Source of the DNA: Candidatus Gallimonas intestinigallinarum
Lineage (GTDB): Bacteria > Bacillota_A > Clostridia > Christensenellales > Borkfalkiaceae
NCBI GenBank assembly: GCA_019116405.1
Contig: DXBS01000073.1
Coordinates: 1-32,217 of the forward strand
DNA: 32,217 nt
Reading direction: 5' to 3'
Part shown: piece after piece, positions 8,202-15,842 of the stretch
Position numbering within the stretch: position 1 is the first letter of the stretch
Layout of the letters: every line of letters begins with the position of its first letter
The notes under the pieces: generated by a model
Database searches by the model: none
What the model saw: the letters and a program-made list of their open reading frames with translations, nothing else
What the model was told of the DNA's origin: nothing
Translations under genes and position numbers: made by a program

Positions 8202-8938
8202 AGCGCCTCCTTGTTTTTCTGCCAGCCTGCGCGAAGCAGCCTCTTTGCGTTCTCAACGCGCTCTTTTTCGGGCGGCTGCGTCCCCTCTAGGGGATAGGGA
8301 ATGCCCAGCGCATGATATTTATTGACGCCCAGCGTGTGATAGGGCAGCACTTCCACCTTCTGCACGTTGTCAAGCGTATCCAAAATGGCGCGCAGGTTTT
8401 TGAGCTGCGTATCGTCGTCCGTGATGCCGGGAACGAGGACGTGCCGCACCCACATGGGCTTTTTGTGCTCGCATAAGAAGCGGGCGAAGGCGAGCGGCTT
8501 TTCCTGACTGCGCCCCGTGAGGACAAGGTGCCCCTCGGGATCGGCGTGCTTGATATCGAGCAAGAAGAGGTCTGTAACTTCCAGCAGGCGGTCATAGCGC
8601 GCGTCCGAAGGGTCGAAACAGCTCCCCGAGGTATCCACGCAGGTATGAACGCCCTTTTGTTTGAGCATGGTAAGAAGTTCGATGAGAAAATCCAGCTGCA
8701 GCATCGGTTCGCCGCCCGAGACGGTCACGCCGCCCTTTTCGCCGAAATAGCTTTTATACTTCAGCGCCTCTTTGACGACGTCCGCGGCGTCCGTCTGCGT
8801 CCCGCCCGAGAGGCTCCAGGTATCGGGATTGTGACAGTACTTGCAGCGCATGGGACAGCCCTGCAGGAACACGATAAAGCGGATGCCGGGGCCGTCCACC
8901 GTGCCGAAGGATTCATAGGAATGGATCAAACCCAGCAC
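8198..8938 (-). CDS. pflA: Pyruvate formate-lyase activating enzyme (radical SAM)
   Basis: A 246-residue protein, the same length as E. coli PflA. It begins with GTG and reads HSYESFGTVDGPGIRFIVFLQ; the radical-SAM cluster motif CxxxCxxC is Cys28, Cys32, Cys35, followed by HNPDTW and the SAM-binding GGEPM. It uses a [4Fe-4S] cluster and S-adenosylmethionine to place a radical on the glycine of pyruvate formate-lyase. The open frame continues 110 codons upstream to 9268, but GGGAGG at 8951-8946, seven bases before GTG 8938, and the family length fix the start here. It is the first gene of the operon pflA, thioredoxin-like, pflB, glycyl-radical subunit, zinc ribbon, driven by the promoter at 9318-9346 through a long leader. 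Confidence 0.95.
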   Translation of the reverse strand: MLGLIHSYESFGTVDGPGIRFIVFLQGCPMRCKYCHNPDTWSLSGGTQTDAADVVKEALKYKSYFGEKGGVTVSGGEPMLQLDFLIELLTMLKQKGVHTCVDTSGSCFDPSDARYDRLLEVTDLFLLDIKHADPEGHLVLTGRSQEKPLAFARFLCEHKKPMWVRHVLVPGITDDDTQLKNLRAILDTLDNVQKVEVLPYHTLGVNKYHALGIPYPLEGTQPPEKERVENAKRLLRAGWQKNKEAL

Positions 8939-8945
8939 CAGCTCA

Positions 8946-8951
8946 CCTCCC
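8946..8951 (-). promoter_or_regulatory. RBS that decides the GTG start of pflA
   Basis: GGGAGG seven bases before GTG 8938. It settles the start against the in-frame ATG at 9268, which would add 110 residues derived from repeat sequence. Confidence 0.85.
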
Positions 8952-9010
8952 AAAAAGAACAAAAATTTTAATATATGACCGAGCAGACCCGCAAGCGACA
9001 ATGCGGTGCG

Positions 9011-9200
9011 CCGCTTATTCCACCCATTCAAACGCCGGAGAAGCAAGCAGATCGAGGAGCGCTCCTTGCTCGTTTTAGAACCGAGCAAGACGAGGCGCGC
9101 GAGGAAAACCCGAGGGAGTTTACTCTGCGTAAATGACCGAGGGTTGCCGCAGCGCAACAAAGTATTGCGACGGTTATAAGGCGAGCAACAAAAGAGGTGA
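9011..9200. repeat. Dispersed repeat, copy A (core 9087-9184)
   Basis: This resembles a second copy at 12902-13027. The most conserved part reads GAGTTTAC (9116-9123), five variable bases, then GTAAATGACC (9129-9138), which can fold as a TTTAC/GTAAA hairpin. It is flanked by matching AAGAC-AGG-GCGCG (9087-9100) and GGCGA (9180-9184) blocks, and by a more distant TTATTC-type end (9015-9020). No coding content is believable. It lies in the pflA leader. Confidence 0.65.
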
Positions 9201-9317
9201 AAAAAAGCAATTCCTACCCCCACGGTAAAAATTGCCCAGACTAACGGCGTTCCACCCTGCGGTTCCATGCGGTGCTCCGCGCTTCGTCAGTTGCCGCAGG
9301 GGTCTTCAACTGCCCAT

Positions 9318-9346
9318 ATCATACCATACCCCGCGTGCTTTGTCAA
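9318..9346 (-). promoter_or_regulatory. Sigma-A promoter of the pfl operon
   Basis: Minus-strand TTGACA (9346-9341), 17-bp spacer, TATGAT (9323-9318). It is the only good promoter upstream of pflA. Confidence 0.88.
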
Positions 9347-9388
9347 GAGAACCGAGTTAAATTCTTCCAATTATTTTTTGCCAAATAC

Positions 9389-9434
9389 CACAATATATAG
9401 TATTTTTTATTCGATACTATTTCTATATTTTGTG
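9389..9434. other. A+T-rich interrupted dyad in the pfl upstream region
   Basis: CACAATATATAGTAT (9389-9403) is mirrored by ATACTAT...ATATTTTGTG (9414-9434), giving an imperfect long dyad between the ketopantoate reductase terminator and the pfl promoter. It could be a second, weak transcription stop or a protein-binding site; no assignment is possible. Confidence 0.4.
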
Positions 9435-9435
9435 A

Positions 9436-9479
9436 TAAAAGCACTGCACCGCCGAGTCGGCGACTCGGCGGCGCACAAA
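9436..9479 (-). terminator. Terminator of the pheST-ketopantoate reductase unit
   Basis: An 11-bp perfect GC-rich stem (9449-9459 with 9461-9471) followed on the minus strand by a short T-run near 9437-9440, immediately after the stop at 9482. Confidence 0.75.
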
Positions 9480-9481
9480 AG

Positions 9482-10498
9482 TCACTTGCGGAATAAGTCG
9501 TCGTATAATTTGATATTCTCAAAACAGCTGGTGTATTTGCCGTCCTCGATGCCGTGGATGATCTCGACCGTCCGATCGTTGAAGGGCGTGGGAACGCCGT
9601 ACTTCTTGCCGAAGGCGCACACGCTGCCGTTGATATAGTCGATCTCGCACTTCTTGCCTGCGCGCAGATCCTGCAGCATGCTCGCGACCAGCCCCGCGTG
9701 CTTCTTCATCGCGACGGGGATGAGCGCGAAAGAGACCGCCTTTTTGAGCGCGCCGCGGTAGTCGAAGAGCTGATCGATCTTATGTCCCTGCACGGGTTCG
9801 ATGGTGATCTTTGCCGCCCTGGCGACGTCGATGCACTCCTTGATGATGCGCTGGGCGACCTTGCGCGAGGGCTTTTGCACGGAGACCTCGCCGAACGTCC
9901 CGCCTGTGACGGTGGAAAGCCCCGAAAATGCGCTGTTGATGAGCAGCTTGGACCAGCGCGCGCCCATGAAGTTCTCCTCCACGACGACGGTGCCCATGCA
10001 TCCGAGCAGCTTTTTGACGTCCTCCAAATGGTTGACCGGCTGCGCGATCGCGCCCAGCGAGAAGGTGAGCGCGGAGGGATCGGACGTCAGTTCGGAGACG
10101 CCCTCGCCATGGAAGGTCGCGCCCCAGGCAATGGCGCAGCCGAGCGTGCGCTGCGCGCCGACGATCTCCGCGATCGCAGGTTCGGGCAGACCGTTCTGAC
10201 AGGTGCAGATGACGCCGTCCTCCGCGAGATAACTCCCAAGCATCGTGACGACGCGCGCATTGTCACTCTGCTTTGTCATGAGCAGGATGACGTCGTACTT
10301 GCCCGTCATCTCCTCGGGCAGCAGGGCAGAAACGGGCTGGACAAAGTCCACCGTGCCCGTGATATGCGCGCCCCTTTCCCTGAGCGCTGCGACGTGCGCC
10401 TTGTTGCGGTTGACGAGGTCGATCGCGACGCCCGCCTTGGCGATATATGCGCCCAACACCGTTCCCAGCGCTCCCGCGCCGTAGATCATTGCTCTCAT
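9482..10498 (-). CDS. Ketopantoate reductase family protein (2-dehydropantoate 2-reductase)
   Basis: A 338-residue protein with the N-terminal NADPH-binding Rossmann motif GAGALGTVLGAYIA (residues 7-20) and the ApbA/PanE C-terminal helical domain, including the ARWSKLLINSAFSGLSTVTGG segment with the usual catalytic Lys and Asn. PanE reduces ketopantoate to pantoate for coenzyme A synthesis. At 338 residues it is longer than E. coli PanE (about 300), and many Clostridia carry several paralogues acting on other keto acids, so the substrate is not certain. Its ATG overlaps the TGA of pheT by four bases, so it is translationally coupled to pheT and should answer to the same phenylalanine T-box. 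A terminator follows. Confidence 0.85.
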   Translation of the reverse strand: MRAMIYGAGALGTVLGAYIAKAGVAIDLVNRNKAHVAALRERGAHITGTVDFVQPVSALLPEEMTGKYDVILLMTKQSDNARVVTMLGSYLAEDGVICTCQNGLPEPAIAEIVGAQRTLGCAIAWGATFHGEGVSELTSDPSALTFSLGAIAQPVNHLEDVKKLLGCMGTVVVEENFMGARWSKLLINSAFSGLSTVTGGTFGEVSVQKPSRKVAQRIIKECIDVARAAKITIEPVQGHKIDQLFDYRGALKKAVSFALIPVAMKKHAGLVASMLQDLRAGKKCEIDYINGSVCAFGKKYGVPTPFNDRTVEIIHGIEDGKYTSCFENIKLYDDLFRK

Positions 10499-12882
10499 CT
10501 GAGTTCCGCCCCCAAATTCTTGTTAAGGCCGTCCACGATCTTCTTGAAGTAGGTGTCCGCGAGTTCGGGCGTGATCGCCTTATCCTCGGGCACGAAGGTG
10601 ATATGGAACGCCATGCTCTTCTTGTCCGCGCCCAGACGGATGCCACGGTAGACGTCGAACAGCTCCGCCTTCTTGGCCGCCTTGCAGGCTTTTATAATGC
10701 ACGCCTCCATCTGCGCGCAGGTCACGCTCTCATCGACGACGACGGCGAGATCGCGCACGACGGCGGGGAACTTGGGCAATGCGTGATAGGTGATGTCCTT
10801 TGCGAACTTGCGCTCCAGCGCCGCGTAATCGAGCTCGGCGAGCACGACGCGCTTTTCGAGCGCCAGTTCCTCGGCAATGGCGGGGTGCAGTTCGCCGATC
10901 CAGCCCACTTCCTTTTCGCCGCACTTGACGATCGCCGTGATGCCGGGGTGCAGGAAGGGCTTCTCCCCCTTTTCATAGCCCAGACGGACGTCGAACGCAT
11001 CGGCGAGCGCCTCCACGGCGCCATTGACGTCGAAGAAGTCGCCGCTGCCCCACTTGGCAAGGACGAGGCGCTTCCTCTCCTCAGGCAGTTCGGTGAGCGG
11101 CAGCTCCTTAGGCAGATAGACGTTGGCAAGTTCGAACAGCGCGCCTTCATCGTTGCCGCGGCGCACGTTGCGCACGACGTTTGCGATCATGCTGGGCGCG
11201 AGAATGGTGCGCATGACGGACAGATCCTCGCCGATGGGGTTGAGGATCCTGACTGCGCGGCGCTCGGGTGCATCGGCGGGCAGGCGCAGCAGATCGAAAT
11301 CCTTGGGCGAGTAGAAGGAATAGTTGCACGCCTCCATGTAGCCCTGCCAGCGGATGACGTTCTTTGCCTTCTCCTCCGTCTTCTGCGCGTGCGTAAGTCC
11401 CCCGCCCGTGACCGTCGCCGCCGAGAGGAAGGTGGGTACGATATGCTCGTAGCCGTAGGAGCGGATGATCTCCTCCGCGAGGTCGGGATAGCCGTCCACG
11501 TCGTCGCGCCACAGGGGGACGGTGACGGTCATGCTCTCCTCCGTCGCCGTCACCTCGAAGCCGAGGCGGGTGAGAATGGCGCACATTTCCTCGTGCGGGA
11601 CGCAGATGCCGAGAAGATCGTCGATCTTTTTGTAGGTGGTCACGATGATGCGGGGGACCATACTCTCCGCGTTGACGTCCACCCGCCAGGTGGTGGGCTT
11701 GCCGCAGCCCAGCTCCTGCACGAGGTGCAGCGCGCGGTCCATCGCGAATGCGCAGGTGTAGGCGTCGATGCCCTTTTCAAAGCGCGCGGAGGAATCGCTG
11801 CGCTGCCCGAGGGCGCGCGACGTCTTTCTGACGCTGTCACGCGCAAACTTCGCCGCCTCGAAGAACACGGCGGCGGTGTCCGGCTTGATCTCGCTGTTCA
11901 GCCCGCCCATGACGCCTGCTAAGGCGACGCCCTTCTTCTCGTCGCAGATGAGCAGGTTGTCGGGCGTGAGGGTGAACTCCTTTTCGTCCAGCGTGACGAT
12001 CTTCTCGCCCTCTCCGGCGCGGCGCACGACGATGCCGCCCTGCAGGTAGTTCCTGTCGAACGCGTGCATGGGCTGACCCAGCTCCAGCAGCACGAAGTTG
12101 GTGATATCGACGACGTCGGACACCGAGCGAAGCCCGCACAGCGCGAGGCGGCGGCGCATCCAGCGCGGCGACGTGCCGATCTTCACATCCGCGACGTAGT
12201 GCCCGATATAGCGGGGACAGAGCGTCGGTTCCTTGACCGTGACGGAGATCTTCACATCCGTCGGGTGCGCGATATAGTCGGTCGCGGGGGTCTTCAAGGG
12301 CTTTTTGAGGATGGCGGCGACCTCGCGCGCCATGCCGAACACGCTCTGGCAGTCGGGACGGTTCGCCGTCACCGCGATGTCAAAGATATAGTCGTCGATG
12401 CCGACGACGGGGCGGATATCGACGCCGATGGGCGTATCGTCGTCCAGAATGAGGATGCCGTTGACCTCCGCGCCCGCATAGAAGTCGTCGGAGATGCCCA
12501 GTTCCTCACCCGAGCAGAACATGCCCTCGGACGTGACGCCGCGCAGCTTGCCCGTCTTGATCTTCTGGATGCCGCCCTCGTGCAGGACGGTAGAATTATC
12601 GAGCGCAACGGGAACGATCGCGCCCTCAAAGACGTTGGTCGCCGCGGTGCAGATCTGCTTTGCGCCGTGCGCGCCGCAGTCCATCTGACAGACAGTGAGC
12701 CTGTCCGCATCGGGGTGCTTTTCCGTCTTGGTGATGCGCCCCGTGACGACGTTCGTGACGTCCTTGCCGAGGTAGGTGAGTTCCTCCACCTCGAACCCGC
12801 AGGAGAACAGCTTGTCCTGCAATTCCTGCGCGGTGATATCGATCTCTACATAGTCTTTTAACCAGCTGAAAGGTACTTTCAT
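10495..12882 (-). CDS. pheT: Phenylalanine--tRNA ligase beta subunit
   Basis: A 795-residue protein, normal for bacterial PheT. In order: N-terminal MKVPFSWLKDYVEI, the EMAP-type tRNA-binding domain (ITKTEKHPDADRLTVCQMDCG, about 45-65), the B3/B4 editing domain, B5 domain, the catalytic-like core (CNYSFYSPKDF), and the C-terminal anticodon-binding FDX-ACB domain (KFPAVVRDLAVVVDE). With PheS it forms the alpha2-beta2 cytoplasmic enzyme that charges tRNA-Phe. The frame is open to 13029, but AGGAG at 12893-12889 and the family N-terminus choose ATG 12882; the extra 49 codons are repeat sequence. It is separated from pheS by 282 bases, unusual for this gene pair. Confidence 0.97.
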   Translation of the reverse strand: MKVPFSWLKDYVEIDITAQELQDKLFSCGFEVEELTYLGKDVTNVVTGRITKTEKHPDADRLTVCQMDCGAHGAKQICTAATNVFEGAIVPVALDNSTVLHEGGIQKIKTGKLRGVTSEGMFCSGEELGISDDFYAGAEVNGILILDDDTPIGVDIRPVVGIDDYIFDIAVTANRPDCQSVFGMAREVAAILKKPLKTPATDYIAHPTDVKISVTVKEPTLCPRYIGHYVADVKIGTSPRWMRRRLALCGLRSVSDVVDITNFVLLELGQPMHAFDRNYLQGGIVVRRAGEGEKIVTLDEKEFTLTPDNLLICDEKKGVALAGVMGGLNSEIKPDTAAVFFEAAKFARDSVRKTSRALGQRSDSSARFEKGIDAYTCAFAMDRALHLVQELGCGKPTTWRVDVNAESMVPRIIVTTYKKIDDLLGICVPHEEMCAILTRLGFEVTATEESMTVTVPLWRDDVDGYPDLAEEIIRSYGYEHIVPTFLSAATVTGGGLTHAQKTEEKAKNVIRWQGYMEACNYSFYSPKDFDLLRLPADAPERRAVRILNPIGEDLSVMRTILAPSMIANVVRNVRRGNDEGALFELANVYLPKELPLTELPEERKRLVLAKWGSGDFFDVNGAVEALADAFDVRLGYEKGEKPFLHPGITAIVKCGEKEVGWIGELHPAIAEELALEKRVVLAELDYAALERKFAKDITYHALPKFPAVVRDLAVVVDESVTCAQMEACIIKACKAAKKAELFDVYRGIRLGADKKSMAFHITFVPEDKAITPELADTYFKKIVDGLNKNLGAELR

Positions 12883-12901
12883 TTTGATCTCCTGAATGAT
12901 C

Positions 12902-13027
12902 TGTTTATTCTGCTTCCTCCCAATCGGAAAGCAGTCGCGCGAAAGACAAGGAGCGCGCGGATTTGCCGACGGGAGTTTACCAAGTCGTAAATGACCTCGT
13001 CGCAGCAAGGCTATATGGCGAACATTC
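12902..13027. repeat. Dispersed repeat, copy B (core 12943-13021)
   Basis: This matches copy A at 9011-9200. Shared blocks are AAGAC (12943-12947), GGGAGTTTAC (12971-12980), GTAAATGACC (12986-12995), GCAGC (13002-13006) and GGCGA (13017-13021), in the same order and orientation. The copies differ by indels, and copy A is longer on the right. Copy B sits between pheS and pheT, just upstream of the pheT ribosome binding site. Confidence 0.65.
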
Positions 13028-13041
13028 AACGTTGTTGAATG
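13023..13041. other. Short palindrome beside repeat copy B
   Basis: CATTCAAC, three bases, then GTTGAATG: an 8-bp perfect stem inside the pheS-pheT gap. It may belong to the repeat or be an RNA hairpin in the pheST transcript. Confidence 0.5.
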
Positions 13042-13069
13042 CTCTGCCTTTTAAGCCTGCCGCTCCTCT

Positions 13070-13104
13070 TTTGTAAAAATCTTTCCACAAAAGATTTTTA
13101 CAAA
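13070..13104. other. 15-bp A+T-rich stem-loop in the pheS-pheT gap
   Basis: A perfect inverted repeat (13070-13084 with 13090-13104) and a five-base loop. There is no T-run beyond the T-rich arms themselves. It could slow transcription or serve as an RNA processing site between the two synthetase cistrons. Confidence 0.55.
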
Positions 13105-13164
13105 TTCATGTGGAATGCGCATATTGAAGCGCGACACAGTATTTCGTGATGAATGCTTTTCGAT

Positions 13165-14187
13165 TCAGTCTTTGAACTGCTCCAAGAAGCGCACGTCATT
13201 TTCTGTTAAGAGTTTGATGTTATTGATGCCGTACTTGAGCATGGCGATGCGCTCGATGCCCATGCCGAACGCAAAGCCCGTGTACTCATCGGGATCGATG
13301 CCGCAGTTCTCTAAGACGCGCCGATTGACCATGCCCGCGCCGAGGACCTCGATCCAGCCCGTGCCCTTGCACAGCGAGCAGCCCTTGCCGCCGCAGACGT
13401 GGCAGGAGACGTCCACCTCGACGGACGGCTCCGTGAACGGGAAGTAGGAGGGACGCAGGCGCGTCTTACTCTCCTTGCCGAATACGTTGCGCGCGAACTC
13501 GTCCAGCATGCCCTGCAGATCGCACAGCGTGATATGCCTGTCGACGACCAGCCCTTCCATCTGGTGGAACATGGGAGAGTGCGTCGCGTCGTCGTCCGAG
13601 CGGAACACCCTGCCCGGGCAGAGCATCTTGATGGGCGGTTTCTTCTTCTCCATCAGCCTGATCTGCCCCGCGCTCGTCTGCGTGCGCAGCAGGAAATTGT
13701 CCGAGACATAGAAGGTATCCTGCATGTCGCGGGCGGGGTGATCGGCGGGCGTATTGAGCGCCGTGAAGTTGTAGTAGTCGTTCTCGATCTCGGGCCCTTC
13801 AAAGATCTCAAACCCCATGCCCGCGAACACATCGATGAGCATATTTTTGACGCGCGTGACGGGGTGCAGCGTGCCGACGGTGACGCGGCGCCCGGGCATG
13901 GTGACGTCCACCGACTCGCCCGAGAGCTTTTCCGCGAGCTCCTTTTCGTGCATGCGCGCCTCCAGCTCGTTAAAGCGCGCCTCCAGCTCCTCTTTCAGGG
14001 CGTTGATCTTTTGCCCGAAGGCAGGGCGCTCCTCGGGAGGGATCTCACGGATGCGCTTATACAGCGCCGTCAGTCTGCCCGTCCTGCCCAGAAAACGCAT
14101 TCTGGCATCATACAGTTCCTTGCTGTTGTGAAAATCACGGATGGTGTCCTTGACTTCCGCCAAAAGCTCTTCGAAGATATTGTCCAT
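13165..14187 (-). CDS. pheS: Phenylalanine--tRNA ligase alpha subunit
   Basis: A 340-residue protein of standard PheS length. The N-terminus is a coiled-coil arm (residues 1-85) that contacts tRNA. The class II synthetase core carries motif 2 ([19 protein letters not shown]) and motif 3 ([14 protein letters not shown]), with the substrate-binding [10 protein letters not shown] between them. An insert with [17 protein letters not shown] has four Cys and may hold zinc, a feature seen in many Firmicutes PheS. With PheT it charges tRNA-Phe. The start at 14187 follows AAGGAG closely. Expression should rise when uncharged tRNA-Phe builds up, through the T-box leader just upstream. Confidence 0.97.
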   Translation of the reverse strand: MDNIFEELLAEVKDTIRDFHNSKELYDARMRFLGRTGRLTALYKRIREIPPEERPAFGQKINALKEELEARFNELEARMHEKELAEKLSGESVDVTMPGRRVTVGTLHPVTRVKNMLIDVFAGMGFEIFEGPEIENDYYNFTALNTPADHPARDMQDTFYVSDNFLLRTQTSAGQIRLMEKKKPPIKMLCPGRVFRSDDDATHSPMFHQMEGLVVDRHITLCDLQGMLDEFARNVFGKESKTRLRPSYFPFTEPSVEVDVSCHVCGGKGCSLCKGTGWIEVLGAGMVNRRVLENCGIDPDEYTGFAFGMGIERIAMLKYGINNIKLLTENDVRFLEQFKD

Positions 14188-14204
14188 ACCTCACTCCTTG
14201 ACAT

Positions 14205-14234
14205 AAATAAAAGCCCCGTCCCAAAGGACAGGGC
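14205..14234 (-). terminator. Regulated terminator of the pheS T-box leader
   Basis: Nine-position stem with one mismatch (14213-14221 with 14226-14234), CAAA-type loop, then TTTTATTT on the minus strand, just downstream of the T-box sequence and 18 bases before the pheS ATG. It competes with the antiterminator that contains the T-box bases. Confidence 0.9.
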
Positions 14235-14444
14235 GAAAATACCGCGGTACCACCTGTTTTCGCGCGCGAAATTACGCGCCTCGTTGTCCCTTAACGCGGG
14301 AGTACGGTTCCGCTTGAAGTTCTGTTCGGCGGAGCGGCTCGCGGGGGAATACCGCGCCCTGTCCGCAAGGGAGCTTTCAGCCTGCGGCTCCCCCTCTCTG
14401 ACCGGACGATGCGTGCGCGTCTCTTCCGCTTGATCGCCTTCTTG
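14206..14444 (-). ncRNA. T-box leader (tRNA-Phe sensing) of pheST
   Basis: The minus strand carries the diagnostic T-box AGGTGGTACCGCGG (14254-14241), followed by the terminator at 14205-14234. Upstream are the typical AGAGAGGGGGAG and GGCTGAAAGCTCCC blocks of stem I, and a stem III-like CCGCGTTAAGGG. The likely specifier codon is UUC at 14349-14347, inside UAUUCCCC and about 95 bases from the start of transcription. A second UUC at 14318-14316 is a less likely choice. Uncharged tRNA-Phe would pair with the specifier and stabilise the antiterminator, letting RNA polymerase reach pheS, pheT and the ketopantoate reductase gene. Confidence 0.95.
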
Positions 14445-14450
14445 TCCCCT

Positions 14451-14479
14451 ATTATAATCACATGAAAGGCGATTGTCAA
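14451..14479 (-). promoter_or_regulatory. Sigma-A promoter of the pheST operon
   Basis: Minus-strand TTGACA (14479-14474), 17-bp spacer, TATAAT (14456-14451): both boxes match the consensus exactly. Confidence 0.93.
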
Positions 14480-14524
14480 ACGATTTTCACCCCGATTTCA
14501 CGCGGGAACGGGTGCGGTACGGGT

Positions 14525-14557
14525 GCGCGCCGCGCGGCCCAAAGCCGCGCGGCGCGC
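14525..14557. terminator. GC-rich 14-bp hairpin after the Ntn hydrolase gene
   Basis: A perfect 14-bp stem (14525-14538 with 14544-14557), loop CCAAA. The T-rich side faces the plus strand, and the minus side has no T-run. It most likely ends the minus-strand gene stopping at 14582, and may be bidirectional. Its stem sequence recurs at 15924-15952. Confidence 0.6.
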
Positions 14558-14581
14558 TTCTTTCTTATATTTTTATTTTGC

Positions 14582-15805
14582 TCAGAGTGCGAACGAGAAG
14601 GTGTATGCTTCCTCGCCGTAGTGCTCGTTGGCGACCCAGAGCACCGTCTTTTTGGTCAGATTGTACACAACGCTGTGCACCGTGCAGCCGTTGCCGTCGT
14701 CGTTGTTCCAGTTGCGTCTGCCGACCGCCTGCAAGATCTCCATAGCCGCCTGCTCGTCCTCGACGACACCGTCCGTCGCGGAGAGGCGGGAGTAGATCTC
14801 GTCGTATCTGTCAAGCCCCGCCTTGTCCTCGTCGCTTGCGTAGTAGCCGGGCTGAAGGATGAAGTTGGTGATCCACTGGTAGTCCGCAGCTCCCTCGCGC
14901 TCGCCGATATGCGCGTCGTCATCGTTCCAGATGACCTTGAGGGTGCGCGCGCTGCCGTCGTTGTCCGTTTCGTCCGTGCCGTTCGTCCACTCGAGAATGG
15001 CGCTCTTGCCCGTCGCATCGGCGATCATGTAGTGATAGGACGTCTGCGCGGAGTCGTGCATGTCGTACTGCTCAATGAGCGCGACTGCCTCCTCCACCGT
15101 GCTCGCATAGTCGAGCACCATGCGCAGCATGGTCGTGGACGTGAGGTCGGGCTTGTCCGTCTGCTGGTTGGTCGCGACCGTCTCCTCGCCGCCCTGGTAG
15201 GACATGTAGATGCCGCAGCTCACGCCCGCATCGTTGACGCCGTCCAGGGGCGCGAAGGGCGCCGCAAGGCAGGTGATCTTGTTCATCAGCCCCTCCACAT
15301 CCTGCGCAGGGTCCATGCCGAGGAACTGCAGGTCCACCGTCGAGAAGGACTTGTGCCTGCCGTTGCCGGGATCTGTAAAGACGAGCGCCGTGTTGGTGCG
15401 CGCGAAGTCATAGTTGCGGGCGAAGATCCTGTCGCCGTCCGCCGTGACCGCGGTGAACGAACTGCACGCGATCTCGCTCTCCGAGATGGTCATGTCGATG
15501 AGTCCGCGCGTGATATTGTTGGTGATAAAGTCGATGAGTTCGCTGTCACTCGACGCGCCGCCCTGCAAGAGATAGTCGTCAAAATAGAAGTCGCCCGAGA
15601 TGTCCATGCGGTACACCGCCCCGTCGAGGTGCTCCTCGTTGCGGTCTGCGACCTTGGTAAAACTCACGACCGACGCGATCTCGTGCCGCCAGACGATCGC
15701 AACCGCGCCGACGAGCGCGACGCAGAGGACGATGATCACGACCAGCGCCCAAATGACGATCTTGGCCCACAGGGGAAGCCTGCGCTTGGTTGTTTGCGTT
15801 GCCAT
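14582..15805 (-). CDS. Membrane-anchored Ntn hydrolase, choloylglycine hydrolase / C45 acyltransferase type
   Basis: A 407-residue protein. One membrane helix (about residues 13-38) follows a short basic N-terminus, so the enzyme domain should lie outside the cell. After a roughly 70-residue spacer comes ACSSFTAVTADGDRIFARNYDF: Cys114 aligns with the N-terminal nucleophile of penicillin acylase and bile salt hydrolase type enzymes, and Arg130-Asn131-x-Asp133 is the family RNxD signature. In related enzymes the Cys is freed by self-cleavage. Candidate substrates are amide-linked small molecules such as N-acyl amino acids, conjugated bile acids or beta-lactams; nothing here discriminates between them. 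AAGGAG before ATG 15805 fixes the start over ATG 15820. Single gene with its own promoter. Confidence 0.88.
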   Translation of the reverse strand: MATQTTKRRLPLWAKIVIWALVVIIVLCVALVGAVAIVWRHEIASVVSFTKVADRNEEHLDGAVYRMDISGDFYFDDYLLQGGASSDSELIDFITNNITRGLIDMTISESEIACSSFTAVTADGDRIFARNYDFARTNTALVFTDPGNGRHKSFSTVDLQFLGMDPAQDVEGLMNKITCLAAPFAPLDGVNDAGVSCGIYMSYQGGEETVATNQQTDKPDLTSTTMLRMVLDYASTVEEAVALIEQYDMHDSAQTSYHYMIADATGKSAILEWTNGTDETDNDGSARTLKVIWNDDDAHIGEREGAADYQWITNFILQPGYYASDEDKAGLDRYDEIYSRLSATDGVVEDEQAAMEILQAVGRRNWNNDDGNGCTVHSVVYNLTKKTVLWVANEHYGEEAYTFSFAL

Positions 15806-15842
15806 AATTTCTCCTTTCATTCACTTTGTAAACAGCTTGGGC

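Larger units (their letters stand above)
8939..9311 (-). promoter_or_regulatory. Long structured leader of the pfl operon
   Basis: About 370 bases separate the inferred transcription start (near 9311) from pflA. The 5' end can form an 8-bp stem (9294-9301 with 9255-9262) enclosing 31 bases. The middle holds copy A of the dispersed repeat (core 9087-9184). An A+T-rich tract lies before the ribosome binding site. No protein is expected here, although the frame of pflA stays open throughout. The leader length suggests post-transcriptional control, but I recognise no known riboswitch. Confidence 0.6.

Noticed and set aside
8939..9268. N-terminal extension of PflA by 110 residues
   Set aside because: The extension is not PflA-like, overlaps repeat copy A, and the GTG at 8938 has a strong RBS and gives the exact family length.
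10447..11922. Long plus-strand open frame (491 codons) antisense to pheT
   Set aside because: Low-complexity Arg/Asp/His-rich translation typical of the complement of a GC-rich gene, with no RBS or motif; pheT is certain on the other strand.
12883..13029. 49-codon extension of PheT
   Set aside because: It is repeat copy B read in frame; ATG 12882 has a good RBS and the conserved PheT N-terminus.
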